In this document: in pieces, positions 10,614 through 21,352 of the stretch | Numbering within the stretch: the stretch's first letter is position 1 | Layout: the number at the start of each line of letters is the position of its first letter | NCBI GenBank assembly: GCA_020631735.1 | Contig: CM036223.1 | Location: forward strand, 7,168,191 to 7,232,190 | Direction: 5' to 3' | Length of the DNA stretch: 64,000 nucleotides | Origin: Saccharum officinarum | Taxonomy: Eukaryota; Streptophyta; Magnoliopsida; Poales; Poaceae | The notes under the pieces: generated by a model | Database searches by the model: none | Seen by the model: the letters and a program-made list of their open reading frames with translations, nothing else | What the model was told of the DNA's origin: nothing | Program-made: the position numbers and the translations under genes

Positions 10614-13070
10614 ATGGTTCGTTGCAAGAATGCTGGTGGTGCTCCTAGTGACGGGGACAACAGTCCTCCTCGTATGTCTGAGGTTGCGCGTGGAAAGCGC
10701 ATCAAGATCATGGCCAGAAAAAAGAAGAAGACTCTTACTGATGCAGAGATAGCTCAGGCAGTGGCAGATGCAGCTGATGCAGCTGAGAGAGGTGGCAGGA
10801 GCAGTGGTATACGCATTGGTGACAGTCGTTTTCATCTTGAAGGACGACAGCTTGGTACAGAGACCACTGAGACCACTGAGGGCACAGAGGTGCAAATGGA
10901 TGCAGATACTATGTCAGTTGATCCACCTGCATCGCCTTCAGAGGGGACAGAGGAATAGCCAGCTCAGACTCCATCACATCGCCGCTCCACACGCACACAG
11001 GCTCAGGTGACTCCCAAGCCAGAGGGCCAGCGTCGTGGAGGACGTCCACCTCCGAGAGTTAGAGGTACACCCCCAGTTGAGCACTTTGACTTGAGAGGTG
11101 CTACTGCACGTCAGGTGCAAAGTTTGAGATTTGTTGAGGTCAGCCGGTGGTTCCCACCTCAGAGGGACTATAGAGCTTCAGAGGGTTTCTATACTCCTCT
11201 ACAGGAGGATTTTTACAGAGCTCTTGTTGATAGTGGCATTGCTTTTCGACCACAGAGGGTCTGTCGCATTGAGTCACTTGCTGAGGTAGTGGGTGAGCAG
11301 CTTCGTCCGCACCTGTCCTATCTACCAGGCTTGTCAGATTTTCTTGGACGGACGGGTGCATACTGCGGCACTTGGGTTAGGGAGTTCTATGTTTCATTAT
11401 GGATTGATCCAGCCCATGAGTTCATACACTTTGCATTCAGAGGCCACGACCGCAGACTGTATAGCACAAGAGTGTGGGAGATTCTCAGACTCCCAGCTTC
11501 AGACACGAAGATTCACCAGCTCTGTTTCGGTCAGACAGCTCCACCTAGACGCCCTCATGGCGGTACTGTGCCACCTACAGATCTGATCCGACCCTGCTTC
11601 CGTGAGCCTTTTGGCGAAGGGTCTCGTCGCACACCTGCCAGTTTGACACCGCTTGCCCGAGTCCTGGATGCTATTGTCAGGCGTACTCTTCTTCCCAGGC
11701 TTGGTTACAGAGAGGGACTAACCAGAATGCAGCTATGGGTAGTTCACCACCTTCTCTCACAGACACCTTTTGACATTTGGGATCTTATGGTCAGTGAGAT
11801 GGAGGACACCCTGGCAGAAGGCTTCAAGGGACACCATCAGCTGCCCTATGCTCATTGGATTTGCTTCATCATCAGATCTGCACTTGAGTTGCCTTCAGAG
11901 ATTAGTGCTGAGATAACTGAAACCACTACTGTTTTTCCTGAGTATAATATTCGTTAGTTATGGGCTTCAGTTACGTGAGAGCAGGTCCCTGTGCCAGGAC
12001 AGAGAGAGAGACCTGAGGTGCCTGAGACAGCGGTGGAGCAGGATGCGACCGTACAGGGTCTTACTGAGGCAAAGCTTGCAGATCTAGATGCTCAGCCCGC
12101 TGATATAGCTAAGGATGAGGCCTCTGACAGCACCGACGAGGATTATCAGCCTATCCCCAGGTATCGGTCTCCTCGGCCTCACGACCACGAGGCCGGTGGC
12201 TCTGGTTCAGCCTCCCGCTCAGACCCAGCCATGGTGGCTATTCTTGAGAGGCTGACCCAGACACAAGAGCGATAGGAGCTTCAGCTGCAGAGACAGGCTC
12301 AGGATACAGCTGCTGCATTTGCACAGATACAGGCTCGACAGGACGAGTTCCAGAGATAGCAACTTGAGATACAGCGCCAACAAGTCGAGATGCAGCGTCA
12401 GTAGTATGAGATGCAGCGACAGAGTGCAGCTAGCCAGCAGTAGTATTTGGATCTCCTGCGTCACCTTGTCACAGTTGGGGTTCCTCCACCTGCATCTATT
12501 CTGACTTCAGCTTTACCTTTCAGTGGACCTTCCAGTCAGGATCAGTCGAGCTTTCAGTTCACCTCTTCACAGCTGCAGGTTCCTCAGTCGTTCCAGTCCC
12601 CGAGCTACACGCCCATTCAGACGGGGTTTACTCCTTCAGACCAGCCTCGCCCTCACATGTTGACCGGCACACCTTTCATTGATCTGAGTGCCACATATAG
12701 CGAGTTGACTGGTCAGCCGACGCCCTCGAACACCACATTTGCTACTTTATCAGGGTTGTCAGCTTCAGAGGCAGCTTTTCCTCCAGTGATAGGGACATGC
12801 ACTACAGAGACAGTTCCTTCGTCCGTTGCCTCGACAGATCCCCTAGCTTTTGGCTCTCTTCAAGCTCAGGTCACAGAGACTGCTCCACTTATTGCCACTT
12901 CGGCAGCACCTGTTCCTGTTGATCAGACCCAGACCGCTTCACAGCCGCATGCTTCTTCAGAGGGTCAGCCAGATAGCTCAGAGTCCGAGGAAGACACTTC
13001 TTAGTTTGTGATTACTACGCGCTCCTCGGCACCCGACTCGACTCCGTCTGTTCCCCCGTCAGATCCTTAG
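10614..13070 (+). pseudogene. Third ORF of copy A (about 818 codons), broken by eight stops
   Basis: It starts at ATG 10614 (MVRCKNAGGAPSDGD) and stays in one frame to TAG 13068-13070. The N-terminus has an NLS-like cluster (residues 26-39, ARGKRIKIMARKKKK). A folded-looking domain (about residues 150-450) includes HFDLRGATARQV, FVEVSRWFPP, EDFYRALVDSGI, AYCGTWVREFY and LPRLGYREGLTRMQLW. An acidic patch, a Gln-rich probable coiled coil (about 540-610) and a Ser/Thr/Pro-rich tail follow. I see no signal peptide or membrane segment, so a classical envelope is unlikely. The domain resembles the 'putative plant transposon protein' type from memory; this is unverified. Stops are at 10956, 11955, 11976, 12273, 12357, 12402, 12441 and 13002; seven are TAG where a sister copy has CAG. 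Confidence 0.8.
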
Positions 13071-13093
13071 ATTAGTTTTTGGCGGTTGATGCC

Positions 13094-13109
13094 AAAGGGG
13101 GAGAGAGAG
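13094..13109 (+). other. Extra polypurine tract after the third ORF, copy A
   Basis: AAAGGGGGAGAGAGAG follows the third ORF's stop by about 25 bases and resembles the true tract near 13507. It is kept in copies B (28274) and C (63337). It could be a second plus-strand primer site. Confidence 0.4.
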
Positions 13110-13506
13110 CAGATTCAGGGGGAGCTTTTGTTAGAGGGTTTTTGTTCTTTTCTTGTGTGCTACACTCATGCATCATGTTTACTTTACAGTAATTGCATTC
13201 GTGTGACATGTGATCTTATGAGATACCTTGAGTCTCTATGGTTTATCTTATCATAGTTTTTAAATCATGTCACTTGTTTGTTTATAGCTCATAAGGTTGT
13301 GCTTCCGTGCCTTACTCCGATTTCATATGAGCTATGATTTATGTGTACTAACTCTTCATGTCTTATCTTATGAGTACACTCAGTTGGCTTGGAACACATA
13401 AGCATTGACTAACCCCTTGTGCTTACAGCTTTATGCTTATGTGAACCAAGCATGATCGAAAACCTCAACTCATATCTTCTGAATCTAAGTGTTGTCATCA
13501 ATCACC

Positions 13507-13519
13507 AAAAAGGGGGAGA
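13507..13519 (+). other. Polypurine tract of copy A
   Basis: AAAAAGGGGGAGA lies just before the 3' LTR and is the expected plus-strand priming site. Copy B has the same tract at 28685-28697. Confidence 0.85.
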
Positions 13520-13520
13520 T

Positions 13521-15214
13521 TGAAAGCATCTAGGCCCCGGTGTTGGTTTCGGCAATTAATGACAACACATAATTACCATGACTAACGTGCGTTTTGCAGA
13601 AACATTGGTAAGTTAGGTCATGGAGATGATAACTGCTTTGGGTAATATGGCAGTCATGTCCCTTGATGGAAATCGTTTCGGTTTTCAAAGGATCAATGAT
13701 AAGATTAAGGACAGTTAGTTCCGGATGTCAAGGTGTTGAGATACATCTGGAATAGTCGTTAGGATCTTTGTTTCTTCCTTTGACCGTACTATAAAGAGGG
13801 GCATGAGCGAGTAGCTTGACCTAGGTGAGTCTTGTGTTTAGGTGTGGTGCACACTTGTCAAACTTAGCACTAGGTAGCTCGAGAAAAGCTCAGAGTTCAG
13901 TTAAAAGCAACTTGGTTCAAGTTGCATCGCGTTTAGAAGACGTTTGAGCCGTTTACCTATGACCGGACGCGGTCCTGGTCATGACCAGACGCGTCCGGTC
14001 AGTACTAAATCTTCACTGCGTTTTTCAGCTGACTGACCGGACGTGGTCCTTGAGAGGACCGGACGCGGTGGTCAGGCTGACACGTGTTCCAGAGGGTAAA
14101 CAGCGTAATCGGACGCGACAGTGAAAATGATCGGCGCGTCCGGTCATGTCCAGTAAGGTCCCATGGAGACCTGACGCGTCCGGTCACCTATGATCGGACA
14201 CGGTAGTGCATCTGGTCATGTTCCAGTAAGGTCCCGTGGTGACCTGACGCGTCCGGTCACCTATGATCGGATGCGGTGACGCGTCAGGTCAGATTTCCAG
14301 AGAGCTCTTGCATGATCAGACACATCCGATCATCCCTGATTGGCGCGTTCGGTCATCTCAGACCGGCGCGTTCGATCACTCAGCACAGGTTTCCGTTATT
14401 TGACCGTTACAACTGACCGGCGCGTCCGGTCATATCGACAGGCGCGTCCGGTCAGTGCGCGTCTGGCTGTTTCGAAAGGTAACGGTTGGATTTGTTTGAG
14501 GGGTCTATAAATACAACCCTCCACCTCTTTTAGAGGTCTCTTGCTCATTTGTTTAGCTGAGAAACATCTTTGAAGTGCAAGGGAGTGCAAGAGCCCTAGT
14601 GAGGATAGTGATTTGCGAATCAAAGTTTGAGAATCCTCTCTAGTGACAAGAGTCAAGCAAGTGTGCATCCATCTTCTCATTAGGCTTGTTGTGGTCAAGT
14701 GAGAGTTCTAGCTTGTTACTCTTGGTGATCACCATCACCTAGACGGTTTGGTGGTGATTGGGAGTTCGGTGATCATCCGACGAGATTGTGGGTGACCCAA
14801 CTCAAGTTGTGAGCGGTTTTGGGTGATTTGCCGTGACGGAGTGTCGAAGAATCAACCCGTAGAGAGCACTTGATCCTTGCGCGGATCAAGGGGGAGCTAC
14901 ACCCTTGCGCGGGTGCTCCAACAAGGACTAGTGGGGAGTGGCGACTCTCTGATACCTCGGCAAAACATCACCATGTTCCTATTCCCTACTTTCAAGCATT
15001 TACTTTCTTGCATTACTTTCATTGCTTGTTTACTTTCCTAGAATTGCCTTGCTAGTCTAGGATTGGAACTTAGGGTGCAAAACTTTTATCGGTAGAATCA
15101 CAAGGAACACAAGTAGGCACTAGGGGTGAAGTTTGGCTTGTAGGATTTAATTCTTGCAATTAATTTTTAGAAAAGCCCAATTCACCCCCCCTCTTGGGCA
15201 TCTTGATCCTTTCA
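13521..15214 (+). repeat. 3' LTR of copy A
   Basis: A 1694-bp partner of the 5' LTR, with the palindrome array at 13960-14454 and the TATA box at 14506. Many differences from the 5' LTR are C-to-T or G-to-A changes at CpG. The arm downstream of the TATA box has lost one C. Confidence 0.95.
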
Positions 15215-17347
15215 GCTCTGATTGGCTGGAACAGAATGTGCCACTGACAAGTGGGTCTCATTGACTGGTCAATGGTCAACTTTGACCGTGCCTCGGCGGG
15301 GCGGGTCAGGGCTGGATATGGGCCGGGTTGGGCCGATCTGGGCCAGGCTAGCTCGGACACATGTCGGCTCCTGGCTGTGCCACGTCGCTTTCTGGGCTCC
15401 GAACTGGGCTTAGAAACTCATGGGCGCGGCCTATGGTCGACCTGAACGTGCGGTGCAGGGGAAACAACGCGGTCCATGGTGGTCCGCGTCCACCCCCTCT
15501 TCTTCCACTCCTAGCTCATGGTGCACCAGGTGCACCGCTCCTCTAGCGTCTCCTCCCCATCTCCCCTGCCTCTCGAGCGGCAGCTCCCTTGCCGGTGGCG
15601 AGCAACCGTCATCATGCTACGGCGGCTCTCGGGCAACAACATAAGGCTCTACGGGTTTGCAAGGGAACAAGGGTCTCAACAGTGAAGAGGTAGAGGTGGA
15701 TGAGGGTCCCTAGTGGTGTCTTTCATGGCGGCAGTGGCTCGGTTGCGGTGGCAAGCGACGGTGAGACGGCTATAGTCCGGGGAAGGAGTCAATTTGACCC
15801 ATCTCCCTTCATTTTCTCGGTGGTTGGGTGCGGGCATTCGTTGTGTGGCTCGACGGCACCTCCTTGTCTCATAAGGCGGCCGGATGTGACCAGGCAGAGC
15901 TCGCCAAGGTGGCGCTCTGGGCGCGTCGACCCCGACATGGTGGAGCTCGCTCAAGAGCTCTAGGGCCCTTCTTTCTTCCTTATTGTGAGCGCTAGATGCC
16001 ACTTTATACAACAAAACATTCTACTCTCTCTCTCCCTCTAGTCTCCACTAGCCCATGCCGATGGGAACGACCTCGCCGTGGCAGTGCTCTAGCCATGGCG
16101 AGTACGCTCTGTGCCATGTGGTATCCTCGGTGTGTCCGAGCTGGTACGGCTCGTCGAGGCCTTACGGTGCTTGGGCATGTGCGCATGGGTGTGTGCACAT
16201 GTAGGTAGTGCTTAGGGCTCCCTCTTGGGCGCTCCCGCTGTGGAAACGGCGAAGTGGTGCTCGATGAAAGCGATGGTGGTGACAGAGCACATGGTGAGCG
16301 GTGGGATGTGGCGGCTTACCGGTGTGGCGGTGGCAAGAGGATGGTGGTGCAGGGCGAGTTGGTGCAGCGGGGGCTTGTCGCAGTGCCATGTCGAGCAGTT
16401 ATGTAGATGTAGCTGATCGACGTTCCCTCCGAGCTCCGATGAGCTTCTTGGCGGTGCGTCTGGCTCTGGCTCCTCCCTGCTCCTCCCTTTCTCCTTCTTG
16501 TCTTTTTTCTGGCGGTGTGGTGCGGGTTGGGTGCCACCAAGGCGGCGGCGAACGAGATGGAAAGGGTGGGGGTTCGGCATGGGGTGGAGCTTTATACTCC
16601 ATGCTCACCTATGGCAAGGCGGACGGTGCGATGGCAATCAGAAGGCATGGAGGGTCGAGATGCTACCTTGGCTAGTGCTAGGGCAATTAGAAGAGGTGTG
16701 ATTCGAATTGGTGATGCCAAAATCAAATTCCACAGACGGTTGGTGGTGTCAGGGTGGTAGGCACCCGGTGCGTGCTCCTGTGCGGCCATGGTGAGGTCAC
16801 GCGCGTGTGCTGAGTGTGGGGCAAGGTAGCGTGCGTGTGGTTGGCGTGCGAAGCTGGCTCGGTGGCTTCGCGCGCACGACGTAACAGGGTGCAAAGGGAA
16901 TCTCTCCCTCGCCAAGAGTGTGACCCGGTTCCCCCTCTTTTTCTTCTTCAAGCGAGATAGGGGCGAGGGCGAGCGGAAGGAAGGGGATGACCCCATGGGT
17001 CCCTCCCGTTGGTGAGACAGAGGATAAGGACGGGCGTCCCTGCCGTCTTGCGAGCGAGCGAAAACGGGTCAGCGTCGCCGTGCTTGTTGGCCGGGCCGCG
17101 TAGGCGAGCGTGCACACGCACGTTTGTGTGCTAGCTGGGCCAGGCCGTGGGCAGGCCGGTTGGGTTAATTAGGAGGGGGAAAAAGGTTTTCCTATTAGTT
17201 AAATAGCTTTTCTTATTTATATCTCTTTTGTTCCCATTATGCTAAGGCATGAGTATATAAACAAAAATATATATATTACCTCCACTTATATAACCTAATG
17301 GGACCTACTAAATATATTTTTGGTCTCCAACTATTTTCCAAGGTTAT
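15215..17347 (-). mobile_element. Middle piece of the older interrupted Gypsy-type element
   Basis: This follows directly on 1605 once copy A is removed and continues at 30305 once copy B is removed (GTTAT at 17343-17347 and 30305-30309). It is GC-rich between about 15,220 and 17,150, with overlapping open frames on both strands. These look like composition effects and I call no gene. From 17,160 to 17,347 it turns AT-rich, as near an LTR end. Confidence 0.42.
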
Positions 17348-17788
17348 TGAAAGCATCTAGGCCCTGAGGTTTGGTTTCGGCAATTGATGACAACGCTTTA
17401 TTACCATGACTAACGTGTGTTTTGCAGAAACTTTGGTAAGTTAGGTCATGGAGGTTTTAACTGCTTTGGGCACCATGGTATTCATGCCCCTTGATGGAAA
17501 TCATTTCGGTTTTCAAAAGAGTGACATCAAGATTAAGGACGGTTAGTTCCGGATGTTGAGGTGTTGAGAGACATTTGGAATAGTCGTTAGGATCTTCGTT
17601 TTTCTCTTTTGGCCGTACTATAAAGGGGGGCATGAGCGGGTAGCTTGACCTAGGCGAGTCCTATTTTTAGGTGTGGTGCACACTTGTTAAACTTGGCGCT
17701 AGGCAGCTCTAGAATAGCTCAAAGTTCAGTTGGAAGCAACTTGGTTCAAGTTGTGACGCGTTTCGGAGAGTTTCGGGTCGTTTTCCCA

Positions 17789-18164
17789 TGACCGGACGCG
17801 GTCCTCGGCATGACCGGACGCGTCCGGTCAGTACAGTTCCGCGGCTAGGGTTTCAGCTCTGACGACCGGACGCGGTCCTCGTGAGGACCGGACGCGGTGG
17901 TCAGAGGTCGACACGTGTCACTTGAGGGAAACACCCGATCGGACGCGACCTGGGTGTGATCGGCGCGTCCGGTCACAGTCCAGTAAGGTCCAGAGACGAC
18001 CGGACGCGTCCGGTCATCACCGATCGGACGCGGTCGCGCGTCCGATGCGAGTACAGTATGCTCCCTGCACGATCGGACGCGTCCGGTCACTCCTGACCGG
18101 TGCGTCCGGTCACTCAGTTGTTCTTCGGATTTCGACCGTTACGAGCGACCGGCGCGTCCGGTCA
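17789..18164 (+). promoter_or_regulatory. Palindrome array in U3 of copy B
   Basis: This array is shorter than in copies A and C but better preserved. The complete 20-bp palindrome occurs at 17811-17830, with half-sites on both sides. The 3' LTR array (29140-29536) has one more unit. Confidence 0.7.
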
Positions 18165-18215
18165 ACTCGTGTTTTGCTGAGTCAGCGGGTAATGGTTCGT
18201 TTTGTCTGTGGGGTG

Positions 18216-18222
18216 TATAAAT
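18216..18222 (+). promoter_or_regulatory. TATA box of copy B 5' LTR
   Basis: TATAAAT sits between arms GTGGGG and CCCCAC. Compared with copies A and C, both arms changed at the matching position, which keeps the pairing. Confidence 0.75.
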
Positions 18223-18582
18223 ACATCCCCACCACCTCTTTTAGAGGTCTCTTGCTCATTTGATCAGCTGATAAACACCTTTGGAGTGCAAGGGAGTGCA
18301 AGAGCACTAGTGAGGATAGAGATTTGAGAATCAAAGCTTGAGAGTTCCTCACTAGCGATTAGAGAGTAGCAAGTGTGCATCCACCTTCTCATTTGGGCTC
18401 GTAGTGGTCAAGTGAGAGTTCTAGCTTGTTACTCTTGGTGATCGCCATCACCTAGACGGTTTGGTGGTGATTGGGAGTTCGGTGATCATCCGGCGGAGCT
18501 TGTGGATGACCCAACTCATCTTGTGAGCGGTTGTGGGTGATTCACCGCGACGGAGTGTCAAAGAATCAACCCGTAGAGAGCA

Positions 18583-18629
18583 CTTGATCCTTGCGCGGAT
18601 CAAGGGGGAGCTACACCCTTGCGCGGGTG
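18583..18629 (+). other. Twin stem-loops in the RNA leader, copy B
   Basis: Both stems and both TTGCGC loops are the same as in copy A although the surrounding LTR has diverged. In the 3' LTR of this copy the first loop reads TTGCGT. Confidence 0.5.
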
Positions 18630-18986
18630 CTCCAACGAGGACTAGTGGGGAGTGGCGACTCTCCGATACCTCAGAAAAACATCGCCGTGTTCCTTGCCCC
18701 TTTACATTCAAGCATTTACTTTCTCGTATTTACTTTCATTGCTTGTTTTACATTCCTAGACTTGCCTTGCTAGACTAGGATTGGAAACTAGGGTGCAAAA
18801 CTTTGTATCGGTAGACTCTCTAGGAACACAAGTAGACACTAGGGGTGAATTCCGGCTTGTAGGATTTAATTCTTGCATTTAATTTTTAGAGAAGCCCAAT
18901 TCACCCCCCCTCTTGGGCATCTTGATCCTTTCAATTGGTATCGGAGCCGTGTTGCTCTATTTTTAGGCTTTACCGCCTAGAGCAAG

Positions 18987-21352
18987 ATGTCTAATGGGGA
19001 AGGACCACCTCCCACTTTTGAGGGAGACGATTTTCCATATTGGAAAATTCGTATGGAGGCGTACCTCGAAGCCATAGATGTTGGGTGCCTTAGAGCCGCA
19101 ACCGAAGGGCTTCCCCCCATAAGGGATCCCGCTAACCCAAGTGGTGACGAGGAGAAGTACGACCGGTGGAATGCAAAGGCCAAAAATGCACTCTACCGGG
19201 GCTTAGGCAAAGATATCTTCAATCGCGTGCGTAATGCAAAGAACGCTCATGAATTGTGGGAAAATCTTTGTGCTCTCCATGAGGGAACTAAGAGTGAGCG
19301 TGAGGAACGCTATCACATAGCTTTAAAGAAAATTAATTCTTTTGAGATGCTTTCCAAAGAAAGTGCTAATGACATGTACACTCGCTTGAATGTTCTTGTA
19401 GAGGACCTCAATGCTCTTGGGCTCACCAAAATGAGCCAATCGGATGTTGCAAGGAAGATCTTGAGTGTGCTTCCCATTGAGAAGTATGGACACATTGTCA
19501 CCGTGCTTCACCAAAGTGATCTTTCCACCGCAACACCGACTCAAGTTTTAGGGAAAATCAATGCTCATGAGATGTACATGCATATCACTCCGGAAGAGGG
19601 CTCATCATCTTCCAAGAAGAAAGACTTGGCCTTCAAAGCTAGTCATGACAAGAAGAAGAAGAAGGGCCAAGCCATGATGGTGCAAGAAAGCTCAAGTGAA
19701 AGTGATGTTGATGATGAATCACTTGCACTCATGGTGAGAAAGACCACCAAGATGCTAAAGAAGCTCAACAAGAGTGGCATCAAGTTCGATGGCAAGAAGA
19801 AGAAATTCTTCACAAGTAGCAAGAGAAAGCCAATCTCGGAGATGGATTGCTACAATTGTGGTGAACTTGGCCACCTAGCTCATCAATGCCCTAGACCACC
19901 AAAAGACAAGTACAAGAACAAGAACAAGGGCAAGAAAAATGATTCAAGTGATGAAGAAGAAGAGAAGAAGAAGAACAAGCCATACAAGAAGAAGGATGGC
20001 AAGAAGAAGGAGTTCCACAAGAAGAAGAAGGGAGGAAAGGCATACATTGTTGGTGATTGGCTCGCCGACATTGAATCATCTTGTGAGTCCTCTGAAGATG
20101 AGAGCGATGATGAGAAAGAGAAGGTTGTCGCATTTGTGATGGGGCCATCATCTTCACCAACATCTTCATCACCACCTTCACCGCCTCCTTCACCATCATC
20201 GTCCACAACTCACCTATGCCTTATGGCCAAGGGTGAACGAAAGGTACAAAACCATGATAGTGATGATGATGATGATGATAGTGATAGTGATGATGAATAT
20301 GACTCACCTTCTTATGATGAACTTGTAAAATTGCTAAACAAATACACTAAAATCATAAGAAGGACTAGAAGTGAAAATGATGATCTTCAAAATGAAAATG
20401 AATCACTCTCATCCAAGCTTGAAAATATTCAAAAGACTAGTGGTGAGCTTAGAGTTCAAAATGAAGTGATGTCTTCCACTCTCAAGGAGCTCAAAACCTC
20501 TTATAAAGAGCTTAAAGATCAACATGATAAACTTGAGAAGAAGCATGATGAGCTCATCACTAGACATAATTCTCTAAAGGACAAATACACCACATTAAAA
20601 ATTGACTATGATAGTCTTGTGGTTGCTAATGAACTTGCTCTTGAGACACATGATGCTACTAACCATGTTGTTAAGTGTGATATAGCTACATCATGTGATG
20701 ACTTGATCATTGAAAGCATTGAGCAAGGTTCTAGTAGCAAAGGCAAGAGTGTGGTTGAGTCAAGCAACCATGATGATTATGCCAAGATTAAGAGTGAGAA
20801 TGAGAAGCTTGCAAATGAGAACAAGAAGCTAAAAGGTTTGATGGCTCTTGAGAAGCAACCAACAAATGAGTCACTCATTGAAGAAAACAAAAAGCTCAAG
20901 CAAGAAAAAGAGCATCTCAAGACTGGCCTAAGCAAGTTCACAAGAGGCCAACACTTGCAAAGTGAGCTCCTCATGAACACCGTAATGAAGATGGATAAAA
21001 GTGGTATTGGGTACTTGGCAAATCAAGAGAAGAAAGCAAAAGCTCAACAACAACAAAGCAAGTCAAAGCCCAAGCCAAAGAGATGTGTTGAGTGTGGTCA
21101 AGAAGGTCACTTTGCTCATGAATGCAAAACTCCACCACCACAACCCTTGCCCAAGCATGCTAGACCTTTCGCTTTCAATGCTCATTATATGCTAAGAAAA
21201 GATTCAAATGGAAAGATGAAAGTCATGTTTTTGGGTCCCCAAACAAGAATAGGCCAAAGAAAATATGGGTTGCCAAGTCACTAGTGGATAAAGTCAAGGG
21301 CCCCTCTCAAGTTTGGGTCCCTAAACAAAAAATCTTGATCTCTTATGTGTAG
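18987..21352 (+). pseudogene. gag: Gag of copy B, one-base frameshift near the end
   Basis: The frame is open from ATG 18987 to 21284. It has the same parts as copy A: N-terminal gag domain, Lys-rich and acidic stretches, coiled coil and two zinc knuckles. Both knuckles are intact (CYNCGELGHLAHQC and CVECGQEGHFAHEC). A one-base loss in a C run near 21237 sends the end out of frame. In the older frame, gag would end at TAG 21350-21352 and pol would continue in the same frame directly after it, with one stop between them. Copies A and C are one base shorter in this joint. Confidence 0.85.

Larger units (their letters stand above)
1606..15214 (+). mobile_element. Copy A: complete SIRE/Maximus-like Ty1/copia retrotransposon
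   Basis: The element is 13.6 kb. Two LTRs (1606-3301 and 13521-15214) start with TGAAAGCATC and end with CTTTCA. They are flanked by an exact 5-bp target duplication, GCTCT (1601-1605 and 15215-15219). Order inside: tRNA-Met-type primer site, gag, pol in the copia order protease-integrase-RT-RNase H, a long spacer, a third ORF and a polypurine tract. Coiled-coil gag, long LTRs and an extra ORF after pol are typical of the SIRE/Maximus lineage. It cannot move on its own because pol has two frameshifts and the third ORF eight stops. Its LTRs differ by clearly more substitutions than those of copy B, suggesting an older insertion. Confidence 0.95.
17348..18933 (+). repeat. 5' LTR of copy B
   Basis: A 1586-bp LTR with the palindrome array at 17789-18164, TATA box at 18216 and leader stem-loops at 18583-18629. 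It begins TGAAAGCATC and ends CTTTCA. Confidence 0.95.

Noticed and set aside
10614..13070. Envelope glycoprotein as the identity of the third ORF
   Set aside because: No signal peptide, membrane segment or Cys-rich ectodomain is visible, and the start has an NLS-like cluster.
15220..17120. Several 60-134-codon frames on both strands
   Set aside because: High GC content explains them. No domain, no consistent codon pattern, and they overlap each other in opposite frames.
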